A stretch of DNA of 64,000 nucleotides from Candidatus Pantoea varia (GTDB lineage Bacteria > Pseudomonadota > Gammaproteobacteria > Enterobacterales > Enterobacteriaceae). Position 1 is the stretch's first letter; every line of letters begins with the position of its first letter. Positions 53,413-62,572 of this stretch are shown here, piece by piece. Both the position numbers and the translations under genes were made by a program. The notes beneath the pieces are model-generated. The model was not told the DNA's origin. It ran no database searches and saw nothing but the letters and a program-made list of their open reading frames with translations. Where the stretch lies: NCBI RefSeq assembly GCF_900115075.1, contig NZ_FOVG01000001.1, positions 1,054,001 through 1,118,000 on the forward strand, read 5' to 3'.

Positions 53413-54630
53413 GTGAATCCGGACAGTCAACCTGGCCACATTGACCAGATCAAGCAGACCAATGCAGGTGTCGTATATCGATTAATTGACCGTCACGGTC
53501 CCATTTCGCGTATCGAACTTTCCCGCCGTGCCCAGCTCGCCCCGGCCAGCATTACCAAAATTGTGCGTGAAATGCTCGACGCGCATCTGGTGCAGGAGAC
53601 CGAGTATCAGGATCCCGGCAGTCGTGGCCGTCCGGCGATTGGCCTGATACTGGATACCGACGCCTGGCACTATCTGGCGATCCGTCTTCATCGCGGCGCA
53701 ATGACTTTTACGCTGCGCGATCTCAGCAGCCGGGCGCTGGTGGAAGACAGCCTGCCGCTGCCTGATGAGTCCGCGCAGCCGTTACTCACCGCGCTTATTG
53801 AACAGGTTGACGCCTTCTTTATCCGTCATCAAAAGAAGCTGGAACGCCTCACGGCGATTGCCATTACGCTGCCGGGGCTGATCAACGCCGCGTCAGGCGT
53901 GGTGCATCGGTTACCGGGTTACGAGGTGCGTGATATGCCGCTGGGCGATGCGCTGGCGGCGCGAACCGGCTTACCGGTGTTTGTGCAGCATGACATTTCA
54001 GCCTGGACGCTGGCGGAGTCGCTGTTTGGCGCCTCACGCGGTGCACAGGATGTGATTCAGATCGTGATTGATGAAACCGTGGGCGCTGGCGTCATCAGTG
54101 GCGGTCAGCTGCTGCATAAAAGTGGCAGGGCGCTGGTCGAGATTGGCCATACCCAGATCGATCCGTATGGTCAGCAGTGCTACTGCGGAAACCATGGCTG
54201 TCTGGAGACCGTGGCCAGCACCGGCAGCCTGTTGGCGCTGGCGGCGCAGCGTCTGCCTGCTCAGCCTGACAGCCTGCTTAATAATCAGCCGCTGACGCTG
54301 GAGTCACTGTGCGCGGCCGCGCAGTCCGGCGACCGTCTGGCGCGCGATACCATCGCCAGCGTCGGTCATCACGTTGGGCGGATTCTGGCGATGATGGTCA
54401 ACATCTTCAATCCACAACATATTCTTATCGGTTCCCCGCTTAATGCCGCCGCTGATGTGCTGTTTCCAGCGGTGAGCAACACCATTCTGCAGCAGTCACT
54501 GCCCGCCTACAGCGCGAGTATCCAGCTGGCACCTACTGAATTTAGCGAGCCGGGAACGCTGGGTGGTGCCGCGCTGATCAAGGACGCGCTCTATAACGGA
54601 CATCTGTTAGTGAAACTGTTGCAAGGTTAA
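53413..54630 (+). CDS. mlc: Mlc, glucose-responsive ROK-family repressor
   Basis: The 405-residue repressor (E. coli 406) starts at GTG with AGGG upstream, giving the conserved Asn-Pro-Asp-Ser-Gln-Pro-Gly-His-Ile-Asp-Gln-Ile-Lys-Gln-Thr-Asn-Ala-Gly. An N-terminal winged HTH (Ser-Arg-Ile-Glu-Leu-Ser-Arg-Arg-Ala-Gln-Leu-Ala-Pro-Ala-Ser-Ile-Thr-Lys) precedes a ROK domain with the zinc motif Gln-Gln-Cys-Tyr-Cys-Gly-Asn-His-Gly-Cys-Leu-Glu. Mlc represses ptsG, ptsHI, manXYZ and malT, and is sequestered at the membrane by dephosphorylated PtsG during glucose uptake. Confidence 0.96.
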   Translation: MNPDSQPGHIDQIKQTNAGVVYRLIDRHGPISRIELSRRAQLAPASITKIVREMLDAHLVQETEYQDPGSRGRPAIGLILDTDAWHYLAIRLHRGAMTFTLRDLSSRALVEDSLPLPDESAQPLLTALIEQVDAFFIRHQKKLERLTAIAITLPGLINAASGVVHRLPGYEVRDMPLGDALAARTGLPVFVQHDISAWTLAESLFGASRGAQDVIQIVIDETVGAGVISGGQLLHKSGRALVEIGHTQIDPYGQQCYCGNHGCLETVASTGSLLALAAQRLPAQPDSLLNNQPLTLESLCAAAQSGDRLARDTIASVGHHVGRILAMMVNIFNPQHILIGSPLNAAADVLFPAVSNTILQQSLPAYSASIQLAPTEFSEPGTLGGAALIKDALYNGHLLVKLLQG

Positions 54631-54743
54631 GCAGACCTGAACTTGCGCTAACGCAATCCGTTCTCATCCTCCATTCCTTAAAATGCCGTTTCGCAGCAAG
54701 GTTAATCACCGATTAACCGCAACGGTTTGAGAGGAGAAGTTGA

Positions 54744-55442
54744 GTGAACAGACTATTTGTTACCGGCACCGATACCGCAGTGGGCAAAACGGTGGTGTCA
54801 CGCGCCCTGTTACAAAGTTTTATCCAGACCGGACTCAGTGCAGTCGGCTTCAAGCCCGTCGCTCGCTGTGCGGTCAAAACCGCTGAAGGCCTGCGTAACA
54901 AAGATGCACAGGTTCTGCAAAGCGCTTCCTCCATCGACTTGCCCTATGAGGCGATCAATCCGCTGGTCTTCCAGGAAGAGGAGATCTGCACCCATCCGGG
55001 GCAGAACATCGATTATGGTTTGCTGACCAGCGGTTTAACCAGCCTGACACAGCAGGCCGATCGCGTGGTCGTGGAGGGCACTGGCGGCTGGCGCAGCCTG
55101 ATGAACGATGGCCGTCCGCTCTCCTGCTGGGTCGTTGAGCAGCAACTGCCGGTGGTACTGGTAGTCGGTATCCAGTCGGGCTGTATCAGTCACGCTCTGC
55201 TGACGGCAGAAGCGATAGCTCTGGATGGACTGCCGCTGGTCGGCTGGGTCGCGAATCGTATTAATCCGGGACTGGCGCAGTACAGCGATATCATTGAAAT
55301 CCTGCGTGAAAAAATCGGGGCGCCGCTACTGGGCGAACTGCCTTATCTGCCGCGGGCAGAACAGCGTGATCTCACGCCCTACATCGATATTTCCCTGCTG
55401 GAACCAGACACGCTGCACGCTGTGAGTGCAAAGATCGCCTGA
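54744..55442 (+). CDS. ynfK: Dethiobiotin synthetase homologue YnfK (BioD2)
   Basis: The 232-residue P-loop enzyme has Gly-Thr-Asp-Thr-Ala-Val-Gly-Lys-Thr near the N-terminus, Gly-Phe-Lys-Pro-Val-Ala near 40 and Val-Glu-Gly-Thr-Gly-Gly-Trp near 112. It closes the ureido ring of dethiobiotin from DAPA, CO2 and ATP. It is the BioD paralogue found beside mlc in E. coli (231 residues). Start is GTG with GAGGAG about 10 bases upstream. Confidence 0.94.
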   Translation: MNRLFVTGTDTAVGKTVVSRALLQSFIQTGLSAVGFKPVARCAVKTAEGLRNKDAQVLQSASSIDLPYEAINPLVFQEEEICTHPGQNIDYGLLTSGLTSLTQQADRVVVEGTGGWRSLMNDGRPLSCWVVEQQLPVVLVVGIQSGCISHALLTAEAIALDGLPLVGWVANRINPGLAQYSDIIEILREKIGAPLLGELPYLPRAEQRDLTPYIDISLLEPDTLHAVSAKIA

Positions 55443-55468
55443 TTATGAAACAAATAAAGTCATCGGAG

Positions 55469-55504
55469 CCAGCGCTGAACCTTAAGTTTCAGGTTCAGCG
55501 CTGG
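55469..55504. terminator. Long hairpin after ynfK
   Basis: Perfect 14-bp arms CCAGCGCTGAACCT/AGGTTCAGCGCTGG with an eight-base loop begin 27 bases after ynfK. No T run follows, so this may be an RNA-stabilising hairpin or Rho-assisted stop rather than a classic terminator. Confidence 0.65.
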
Positions 55505-55622
55505 TGCTCTGTATGAATTTCCACTTATATTTGAATGACCTGGCCCACAACACGCGAAATAATGACGGTATGGCGCAGAAAATGCATTAACTCCGCTTAT
55601 CACACAGAGCCGGAGTTTCACC

Positions 55623-56999
55623 ATGTCGCACTCACACGAGAAAGGTTTGTTATATGGGCTTGAAGCCCGCATTGGCCCCGTCCCGGCATTTTTCGCCGCG
55701 CTGCAACATCTGCTCGCCAGCGTGGTGGGCATTATCACGCCACCGCTGATCATCGGTTCAGTGCTGGGGTTGCAGACCTATCTTCCTTATCTGATCAGCA
55801 TGTCGCTGTTCGTCTCCGGCTTAGGCACCTTTATGCAGGCCAGACGCTTTTATGGCGTCGGGGCGGGAATGATCTGCCTGCAGGGCACCAGCTTCGCCTT
55901 TCTGGGCGTGATCCTCTCCGGTGGCCTGATGGTGAAAGGGCGCGGTGGTTCGCCGGAGGAGATTATGGCGATGCTGTTTGGCTGCAATCTGGTGGCGGCG
56001 CTGATTCCGGTTCTGATCAGCCGCTGCGTTGGCTCGCTGCGCCAGGTACTGACGCCGGTCGTGACCGGCACGGTGATCACCCTGATTGGCATCAGCCTGA
56101 TCAAAGTGAGCATCACCGACTGGGCAGGCGGTCACAACGCCACCGATTTTGGCTCGCCGGGGAATCTGGCGCTGGGCGCGCTGACGCTGCTGGTGATCGT
56201 GGCGCTGAACCGTTCGCGTAACCGCTGGGCGCGGCTGGTGGCGGTAGTGGCGGGCATCGCGGTGGGATGTGTTGCGGCAGCCTTAACCGGTCATCTGCAA
56301 CTGAACGTCGCGCCGGAGAGCCGCTGGCTGGTGCTGCCTGCTTTCTTCCGGTTTGGCTTTGCCTTTGACTGGACCATTTTCCTGCCGATTGCGCTGGTAT
56401 CCGTCATCGCGGTGATTGAAGCGGTCGGCGACCTCACCGCCAATTGCCTGATTTCTCAGCAGCCGATTACCGGCAAGCCTTTTCAGCAGCGGCTGCAGGG
56501 CGGCATTGTCGCCGATGGCCTGAGCTGCGTGCTGGCAGCGGTCTTCTCCGCCTTTCCTAACACCACTTTTGCGCAGAATAATGGCGTGATTCAGATGACC
56601 GGCGTCGCCAGCCGTTATGTCGGTATGCTGCTGGGAATTATGCTGGCGCTGCTGGGACTCTTTCCGTTTGTTGGCTCGCTGCTGCAGCAGATCCCGCCGT
56701 CAGTGCTGGGCGGGGCCACCATTGTGATGTTTGGCAGCGTGGTCGCTGCGGGTATCCGGGTGATGACCCAGACGCCGCTGGGCCGCCGCGAGATGTTGAT
56801 TGTCGCGATTTCATTCGGAATTGGTCTGGGCGTGGAAGCCGTGCCGGAGGTGCTGAAGCAGTTTCCGCCGCTGATTAACAGTCTGTTTGGTCATGCGGTG
56901 ACGACCGGCGGCATTCTGGCTATTGTGCTCAATCTGGTACTGCCAGACGAGGCACCTTCGGTGGAAGAGGTTGAGGCGGAAACGCTGACTGAAAGCTAG
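55623..56999 (+). CDS. NCS2 family purine (xanthine/uric acid type) permease
   Basis: The 458-residue, 14-helix nucleobase:cation symporter-2 has the family helices Gln-His-Leu-Leu-Ala-Ser-Val-Val-Gly-Ile-Ile-Thr-Pro-Pro and Gln-Gly-Thr-Ser-Phe-Ala-Phe-Leu. The signature near residue 320 is Phe-Pro-Asn-Thr-Thr-Phe-Ala-Gln-Asn-Asn-Gly-Val-Ile-Gln-Met-Thr-Gly-Val. It belongs to the XanP/UacT/YgfU branch, not the UraA branch. Xanthine or uric acid is the best guess, but residues that decide between them cannot be judged without an alignment. Confidence 0.9.
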   Translation: MSHSHEKGLLYGLEARIGPVPAFFAALQHLLASVVGIITPPLIIGSVLGLQTYLPYLISMSLFVSGLGTFMQARRFYGVGAGMICLQGTSFAFLGVILSGGLMVKGRGGSPEEIMAMLFGCNLVAALIPVLISRCVGSLRQVLTPVVTGTVITLIGISLIKVSITDWAGGHNATDFGSPGNLALGALTLLVIVALNRSRNRWARLVAVVAGIAVGCVAAALTGHLQLNVAPESRWLVLPAFFRFGFAFDWTIFLPIALVSVIAVIEAVGDLTANCLISQQPITGKPFQQRLQGGIVADGLSCVLAAVFSAFPNTTFAQNNGVIQMTGVASRYVGMLLGIMLALLGLFPFVGSLLQQIPPSVLGGATIVMFGSVVAAGIRVMTQTPLGRREMLIVAISFGIGLGVEAVPEVLKQFPPLINSLFGHAVTTGGILAIVLNLVLPDEAPSVEEVEAETLTES

Positions 57000-57060
57000 A
57001 TAACGCACAAGGCCGAAGTTGCTCTGACAGCCGGCTCAGAAATTAAAGTGATGGGCGCGT

Positions 57061-57120
57061 ACGCCTGAAGCAAAGCATCGCGCGCCGTCCTGGCGCGGAA
57101 CGCTTTCCTCCTCTGACCGT
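57061..57120 (+). repeat. Dispersed intergenic repeat, copy 2
   Basis: This is the counterpart of the segment at 41521-41576: ACGCCTG, a variable stretch containing GC-rich self-complementary sequence (GCGCGCC / GGCGCG), then the 27-base block with 23 identities. It lies in the non-coding gap between the permease gene and the osmV terminator. Confidence 0.65.
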
Positions 57121-57182
57121 GTTCCCTTCGGATTGAAATTTTGTATTGCTGTCAGACTCACCCCGTTTAGGGACATTCCGCG

Positions 57183-57211
57183 ACAAAAAGGGCCAGAGTG
57201 GCCCTTTTTGT
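57183..57211. terminator. Bidirectional terminator downstream of osmV
   Basis: Perfect 13-bp arms ACAAAAAGGGCCA/TGGCCCTTTTTGT with a GAG loop include T and A runs on both sides. This is a strong terminator for the leftward osm operon and for rightward transcription from the permease gene. Confidence 0.93.
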
Positions 57212-57235
57212 CTGACTTATATCACCGTGACGAAA

Positions 57236-58372
57236 TTACGGATTCAGACGACGACGGGTTCGACCCGAGCTGAGGTAATCCGCAATATAATCCTGCGAAA
57301 TCTCCCCGCTGTAGCGACCTTCTTCATCGACAATCGGCATCCAGACCGTGTTGTGCTCATAGAGCTTTGACAGCACCACGCGCAGGTTCTCTTCGGCTTT
57401 ACCGGTCACCTTAAAGGTGTGCAGCTTTTCTTCACAACGGCCACTCACGTTACGCGCCTCACGACGCTTCACGAAGCCCAGCGGTTTGCCATCCTCATCG
57501 ACCACGGTAATTGACCGCATGTCGTTATCATCCATCATGCCAAAGGCTTCATCCAGCGGAGTCGAGCGGCGCACGGTGATGGTCGGCTGCTGATCGGTCA
57601 CGTCGCCCGCCTGGACCAGTAACAGACGCTTAAGCGTGCGGTCCTGACCGACAAACGAGCCGACGAAATCATTGGCCGGCGTGGCCAGCAACTCATCCGG
57701 ACTGGCGCACTGCACGATCTTACCCTGACCAAATACTGCGATTCGGTCGCCCAGCTTCAGCGCTTCGTCGATGTCATGGCTCACCAGCATCACGGTTTTC
57801 TTCAGCTGACGCTGCATGTCGAGAAACTCGTTCTGGATCACTTCGCGGTTAATCGGGTCAACGGCACCAAACGGCTCATCCATCAGCAGCACCGGTGGAT
57901 CCGCGGCCAGGGCACGAATCACGCCGATACGCTGCTGCTGACCGCCGGACATCTCACGCGGGTAGCGATGCAGGAATTTAGTCGGGTCCAGCGCGACCAT
58001 GCTCATCAGCTCGGTTGCCCGCTCACGGCACTGCTTCTTGTCCCAGCCCAGCATGCGCGGCACCACGGTAATGTTCTCCTCGATGGTCATGTTGGGAAAC
58101 AGACCAATCTGCTGGATGACATAGCCAATGTTGCGGCGCAGGGTGGTGGTGTCCTGGGTGCTGGTATCTTCACCATTAATCAGGATCCGGCCACTGGTGG
58201 CGGGAATCAGACGGTTAATCATCTTCAGCGTGGTGGTCTTACCGCAGCCCGATGGCCCCAGCAGCACACACATCTCACCCGCTGGCACATGCAGACTGAC
58301 GTTATCGACGGCTTTATTGGTGGTGCCGTTTTTCTGAGTAAAGGTTTTCGTCAGGTTTTCCAGCGTAATCAT
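57236..58372 (-). CDS. osmV: Osmoprotectant ABC importer ATPase OsmV
   Basis: The 378-residue ATPase of the quaternary-amine (OpuCA/ProV) group has its Walker A Gly-Pro-Ser-Gly-Cys-Gly-Lys-Thr at 39-46. The signature Met-Ser-Gly-Gly-Gln-Gln-Gln-Arg is near 141, Walker B is Leu-Leu-Met-Asp-Glu-Pro-Phe-Gly, and two C-terminal CBS domains (about 255-370) probably sense ionic strength. It drives uptake of glycine betaine and choline-O-sulfate-type solutes in the Salmonella OsmU system. Its start codon overlaps the osmW stop by one base. Confidence 0.92.
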   Translation of the reverse strand: MITLENLTKTFTQKNGTTNKAVDNVSLHVPAGEMCVLLGPSGCGKTTTLKMINRLIPATSGRILINGEDTSTQDTTTLRRNIGYVIQQIGLFPNMTIEENITVVPRMLGWDKKQCRERATELMSMVALDPTKFLHRYPREMSGGQQQRIGVIRALAADPPVLLMDEPFGAVDPINREVIQNEFLDMQRQLKKTVMLVSHDIDEALKLGDRIAVFGQGKIVQCASPDELLATPANDFVGSFVGQDRTLKRLLLVQAGDVTDQQPTITVRRSTPLDEAFGMMDDNDMRSITVVDEDGKPLGFVKRREARNVSGRCEEKLHTFKVTGKAEENLRVVLSKLYEHNTVWMPIVDEEGRYSGEISQDYIADYLSSGRTRRRLNP

Positions 58373-59019
58373 TATCGAATCCCCTTTGGAGTGAGCGCCT
58401 GCTGCAAACGGTGCAGCAGCCAGTCAAGAAAAATAGCCAGCAGACAAATCATCAATGCCCCGGCAATCAACATACGAATATCACTGCCGCTGATCCCATC
58501 CAGCAGCAACTGGCCCAGACCGCCCGCGCCAATCACGGCGGCAATCGCCATCACGCCAACGTTCATCACCACGGCGGTACGGATGCCGCCGAAAATCACC
58601 GGCAACGCCATCGGGATTTCAACCCAGCGCAGACGCTGCCAGAAAGTCATGCCGATGCCCCGACCGGCTTCACGCAGACCGTCCGGCAGATTCTCCAGCG
58701 CGGTGTGGGTATTGCGCACAATCGGCAGCAGCGAGTAGAGAAACACGGCGGTAATCGCCGGCAGCGCGCCGATGCCCTGACCGATCAGTGAAAACACCGG
58801 GATCATCAGACCAAACAGCGCAATGGTAGGAATGGTCAGCACCACGGTGGCGATACCGAGAATCGGCGTTGCCAGCCATCTGACGCGTACAATCAGAATG
58901 CCAAGCGGCACACCAATCACAATTGCCAGACCGACCGCCACCAGCACCAGCCAGCTGTGCTGCCAGCTCAGGGTGAGCAGGGTGCTCCAGTTATCCATGA
59001 TGTAGTGAAGGGTATCCAC
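58372..59019 (-). CDS. osmW: Osmoprotectant ABC importer permease OsmW
   Basis: The 215-residue inner-membrane permease with five to six helices has a BPD-type EAA loop (Glu-Ala-Gly-Arg-Gly-Ile-Gly-Met-Thr-Phe-Trp-Gln-Arg-Leu) that docks on OsmV. It is the smaller of two permeases in the OsmU complex and follows osmX by 9 bp. Length agrees with Salmonella OsmW (about 217). Confidence 0.92.
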   Translation of the reverse strand: MDTLHYIMDNWSTLLTLSWQHSWLVLVAVGLAIVIGVPLGILIVRVRWLATPILGIATVVLTIPTIALFGLMIPVFSLIGQGIGALPAITAVFLYSLLPIVRNTHTALENLPDGLREAGRGIGMTFWQRLRWVEIPMALPVIFGGIRTAVVMNVGVMAIAAVIGAGGLGQLLLDGISGSDIRMLIAGALMICLLAIFLDWLLHRLQQALTPKGIR

Positions 59020-59028
59020 AGTGCCTCC

Positions 59029-59940
59029 TTACAGCATGTTTTTGGATTGAAGGAAGTCACGCGCCACGGTTTCCGGTGACTCATGATCGATATCGACCCG
59101 CTTGTTCAGCTCCGTGATCGCTTCATCGGTGATCTGCGCAGAAAGCTGATTCAGCGCGGTATCCAGCCCCGGATGGCTCGCCAGCACATCCTGACGCACC
59201 ACCGGTGTCACGTTGTAGCTCGGGAAGAAGTGTTTATCATCCTCCAGCACTTTCAGGTCGAAGCCTTTGACCCGGCCATCGGTGGTGTAGATCAGACCGG
59301 CGTCCACGAATTCGTCGCGAATGGCGTTGTAGACCAGTCCCGGATCCATCTGGCGGATTTGCGGACGATCGAGCGCCAGGTTATAGGTCTTCTGCAGCGG
59401 CTTCAGGCCGTCGGAACGCCCGGCGAACTCCAGGTCCAGCCCCAGACGCCAGTTATGATCCGGGTCAGATTTCCGCACCTGCTCAATCTTCGCCACCAGC
59501 TGCGACATTGTGCTGATGCCTTCTTTCTCGGCCCGTTCACGGGTCATGGCAAAGGCATAGGTGTTGTTCATGGGTGCCGGATTAAGCCAGACCAGCCCCA
59601 GCTTTGCATCCAGCTTTTTCACCGTCTCATACGCCTGCTGTGAAGACATGGGCTGATTGATATGGTTAAAGATGATCAGTGAAGTACCGGTATATTCCCA
59701 GACCATATCAATCTGCTTATTCAGCAGTGCATTACGACCAATAGTGGTGGCGATATTACGTTTAGGAACCACCTCAAAGCCTTTCTTTTGCAGCCACAGT
59801 ACCGTCATCGCTGACAGGATATGCTGCTCGGTAAAACTCTTGGTTGCCATCACCAGCGGGGCAGCAGCCTGAGCCGTCTGGCTGAGCAGCAGCGTGGCGG
59901 TCAGCGCGACAACGCTTTTCTTAATCCACTTCGTTAGCAT
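59029..59940 (-). CDS. osmX: Osmoprotectant-binding protein OsmX
   Basis: The 303-residue periplasmic OpuAC-family binding protein has a signal peptide of about 25 residues (Thr-Ala-Gln-Ala-Ala). Glycine betaine-type binding segments include [18 protein letters not shown] and Glu-Phe-Ala-Gly-Arg-Ser-Asp-Gly. It hands substrate to the OsmW/OsmY permeases. The order osmV-W-X-Y is that of Salmonella OsmU. It starts 17 bp after the upstream permease gene. Confidence 0.92.
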   Translation of the reverse strand: MLTKWIKKSVVALTATLLLSQTAQAAAPLVMATKSFTEQHILSAMTVLWLQKKGFEVVPKRNIATTIGRNALLNKQIDMVWEYTGTSLIIFNHINQPMSSQQAYETVKKLDAKLGLVWLNPAPMNNTYAFAMTRERAEKEGISTMSQLVAKIEQVRKSDPDHNWRLGLDLEFAGRSDGLKPLQKTYNLALDRPQIRQMDPGLVYNAIRDEFVDAGLIYTTDGRVKGFDLKVLEDDKHFFPSYNVTPVVRQDVLASHPGLDTALNQLSAQITDEAITELNKRVDIDHESPETVARDFLQSKNML

Positions 59941-59957
59941 TACAAAGCTCCTTGTGG

Positions 59958-60674
59958 TCAGGCCGCAGCGTGCGGGCTCAGAAAGCGGCCCAGCGCGGCC
60001 AGCATCATATCCAGTACCAGCGCCACCAGCGCGGTGGCAACGGCGCCCAGAATCAGCGTCGGGAAGTCATTCAGATAGATACCCGGGAAGATCAGCTCAC
60101 CAAAGCTGCTGGCACCAATCAGGAAGGCCAGTGGGGCGGTACCGACGTTGATGGCGGTGGCAATGCGCACGCCGGCAAGGATCACTGGCATAGCATTGGG
60201 CAGCTCAACCTGACGCAGACGTTGCCATTTGGTCATGCCGATGCCGTTAGCGGCCTCAAGCAGCGCCGGAGGAACCGCGCTCAGACCAGAGAAGGTGTTG
60301 CGGACGATAGGTAGCAGCGACGCCAGAAACAGCGCAATCAGCGCCGGACGGTCGCCAATACCGATAATCACCATCGCCAGCGCCAGCACGGCAAGCGGTG
60401 GCAGGGTGTTTCCCACATTGAAAATCTGCATCACATACTCGGCCCAGCGACGCGCAAACGGGCGACTGAGCAGGATGCCGCTGGGAATACCGACCAGCAG
60501 AGCGAACAACATTGACCAGAAAACTAAGAAGAGGTGTTGCTGCCCGAGATAGAGCAGATCGACTTTACGTGCGACCAGCTGATCCCAGCCTAAGCCCCAG
60601 ATCAGTACTGCGATCACCGCGACCACTGCAAGCAGTGCCAGACCGGCGCGTTGGGCCAGTGAAGCATTTTGCAT
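59958..60674 (-). CDS. osmY: Osmoprotectant ABC importer permease OsmY (OsmU system)
   Basis: The 238-residue second permease is the first gene of the operon and has about six helices and an EAA loop ([14 protein letters not shown]) much like that of OsmW. The name follows the Salmonella osmVWXY operon and must not be confused with E. coli OsmY, an unrelated periplasmic protein. The Shine-Dalgarno AGGGAG lies eight bases before the ATG. Confidence 0.88.
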   Translation of the reverse strand: MQNASLAQRAGLALLAVVAVIAVLIWGLGWDQLVARKVDLLYLGQQHLFLVFWSMLFALLVGIPSGILLSRPFARRWAEYVMQIFNVGNTLPPLAVLALAMVIIGIGDRPALIALFLASLLPIVRNTFSGLSAVPPALLEAANGIGMTKWQRLRQVELPNAMPVILAGVRIATAINVGTAPLAFLIGASSFGELIFPGIYLNDFPTLILGAVATALVALVLDMMLAALGRFLSPHAAA

Positions 60675-61066
60675 AGGAGAATCTCCCTGATGACGATCTC
60701 AATTGTTATAACAACCCTAAACAGCCCGACAGGTGCGACAAAAACTGCCGCCGCGCCCAAAACCGAAACTGCGATAAAATGTAGATAAAATGACTGTTTA
60801 TCCACTCTTTTCCAGCGAATGCCGAATAAGATAGGGTAATGCTATAGCAGGCCTTTTTTGCACAAGCCAGCTTTTAAGCCATATATCAGACAGATAGAAA
60901 CAGGTTAAAATGGTGTTAAAGCCCCGTAGCCGCTGGGCTAATGCGACAATAAAAAAAATTCATCGACTTTTAGTGACACCGTCACAGATGGCGCAGACGA
61001 TGCGCAAGCGCGGGAAACTGCTTTGGCTGTTTTTGAGCTAGCCTTGCAGATTAAAAAAGGAACCCT
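60675..61066. promoter_or_regulatory. Divergent control region of the osm operon and DHA2 efflux gene
   Basis: This 392-bp AT-rich gap carries both promoters. TTGTTATAACAA (60703-60714) is a perfect 12-bp dyad 29 bases before the osm operon, and its TATAAC half could be the -10 element. GTGAC-ACC-GTCAC (60973-60985) is a small dyad before the efflux gene. No reading frame is supported. Confidence 0.5.
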
Positions 61067-62533
61067 ATGACTGAAAGCGCACAACTCCAGACCGGACATC
61101 GCCACTGGATCTTAATTGCCTGCATGCTGGCGATGTTTATGGCGGCCATTGAAGTCACCATTGTGGCCACCGCGATGCCTACCATCATTGCTGACCTCGG
61201 CGGTTTTTCGCAGTTTGGCTGGGTCTTCTCCATCTATCTGCTGACTCAGGCGGTGAGCGTGCCGCTTTACGGGCGGCTGGCGGATCGGGTGGGGCGTAAA
61301 ACGATGTTTTTTGTCGGCACCTCCATCTTCCTGGTGGGATCGGTACTGTGTGGCTTCGCCCATACCATGACCTGGTTAATCCTGTTCCGGGCGTTTCAGG
61401 GCCTGGGAGCGGGCGCGATCATGCCGCTCAGCTCTACCATCGTGGCGGACATCTATTCGCCGCGCGAACGCGCCAGCGTGCAGGGCTGGCTCTCCAGCGT
61501 CTGGGGAGTGGCGGCGATAGTGGGGCCGCTGACCGGCGCCTGGCTGGTGCAGCATTTTAGCTGGTCGGTGATTTTCTGGGTCAATCTGCCGATTGGCCTG
61601 ATCAGCATGCTGATGCTGGCGCGCTGGTTACCGGCGCACCAGAAGGAGGAAACATCGCAGCCGCTGAATCTGGCAGGGAGTGGCTGGCTGATGCTCTGCG
61701 TGACCGCGCTGCTGGTTGCGCTGTTACAGGCGGAACAGCTGGGTGTCTGGCTGGTGCCATTCCTGATTTTCTCGCTGTTTGCGGGCTGGCAGCTTAAGCG
61801 CCATGAGCAGCGTTCAGCGGCACCGCTGTTTCCGCTGATCATCTGGCGCAGCCGGCTTATCGTGGCCGGTAATGCGGGCAATCTGATTATCGGGGCGGCC
61901 ATGATGGGCATCAGTGCGTTTCTGCCCACCTGGATTCAGGGGATCCGCGGCGGTTCACCGCTTCAGGCGGGCAGTGTGCTGGCGATGATGTCGATTGGCT
62001 GGCCGCTGGCCAGCACCCTCAGCGGCAGACTGATGCTGCACACCTCCTATCGGTTCACCGCCCAGCTCGGCGCGCTGTTGCTGGTCACCGGCAGCGCCTT
62101 GCTGCTGTTCTTACAGCCCGCAAGCTCTCTCTATCAGGCGAGCTTCACGGCGTTTCTGATCGGGACCGGCATGGGGATGACCAGCACCACGTTCCTGGTC
62201 TCCGTGCAGAACCAGGCGGACTACCAGATTCGCGGCATCTGCACCGCATCAATCATGTTCAGCCGGATGATCGGCTCGGCGGTGGGCACGGCAATGATGG
62301 GCGCGGTACTGAATCTGAATCTGCAATGGCGACTGCCGCAGGTGCAGGATCCGGTGCAGCAGATTATGTCCGAATCCAGTCGCCAGCAGTTGCAGCCGGA
62401 AACCCTGCAGCAGATGGTGGCGGCGATAGCAACATCACTGCACTGGGTGTTCGTGGTGGCATTGGTAATTGCACTGTTTGCGGTGGGTGTGGCATGGATG
62501 ATGCCGCGTCAGCGGCCGGAACAGGCGGACTAA
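61067..62533 (+). CDS. DHA2-family (EmrB/QacA) multidrug efflux MFS transporter
   Basis: The 488-residue, 14-helix carrier has the DHA2 signatures Ala-Ile-Glu-Val-Thr-Ile-Val-Ala-Thr-Ala-Met-Pro in TM1, Gly-Arg-Leu-Ala-Asp-Arg-Val-Gly-Arg-Lys in loop 2-3 and the motif C segment Val-Trp-Gly-Val-Ala-Ala-Ile-Val-Gly-Pro-Leu-Thr-Gly. No EmrA-type membrane fusion gene is adjacent, so it probably works as a single-component exporter. Drug range cannot be inferred. A hairpin ends the gene. Confidence 0.9.
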   Translation: MTESAQLQTGHRHWILIACMLAMFMAAIEVTIVATAMPTIIADLGGFSQFGWVFSIYLLTQAVSVPLYGRLADRVGRKTMFFVGTSIFLVGSVLCGFAHTMTWLILFRAFQGLGAGAIMPLSSTIVADIYSPRERASVQGWLSSVWGVAAIVGPLTGAWLVQHFSWSVIFWVNLPIGLISMLMLARWLPAHQKEETSQPLNLAGSGWLMLCVTALLVALLQAEQLGVWLVPFLIFSLFAGWQLKRHEQRSAAPLFPLIIWRSRLIVAGNAGNLIIGAAMMGISAFLPTWIQGIRGGSPLQAGSVLAMMSIGWPLASTLSGRLMLHTSYRFTAQLGALLLVTGSALLLFLQPASSLYQASFTAFLIGTGMGMTSTTFLVSVQNQADYQIRGICTASIMFSRMIGSAVGTAMMGAVLNLNLQWRLPQVQDPVQQIMSESSRQQLQPETLQQMVAAIATSLHWVFVVALVIALFAVGVAWMMPRQRPEQAD

Positions 62534-62537
62534 CAGG

Positions 62538-62560
62538 CAGGGCGACAGGATGTCGCCCTG
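62538..62560. terminator. Terminator between efflux gene and ynfD
   Basis: A 10-bp perfect stem CAGGGCGACA/TGTCGCCCTG with a three-base loop lies in the 39-bp gap between convergent genes. ATTTGAAT follows rightward. Confidence 0.78.
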
Positions 62561-62572
62561 ATTTGAATCGGA

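Noticed and set aside
54744..55442. ynfK as the housekeeping bioD of a biotin operon
   Set aside because: No bioA, B, F or C genes are adjacent, and the position after mlc is that of the BioD2 paralogue.
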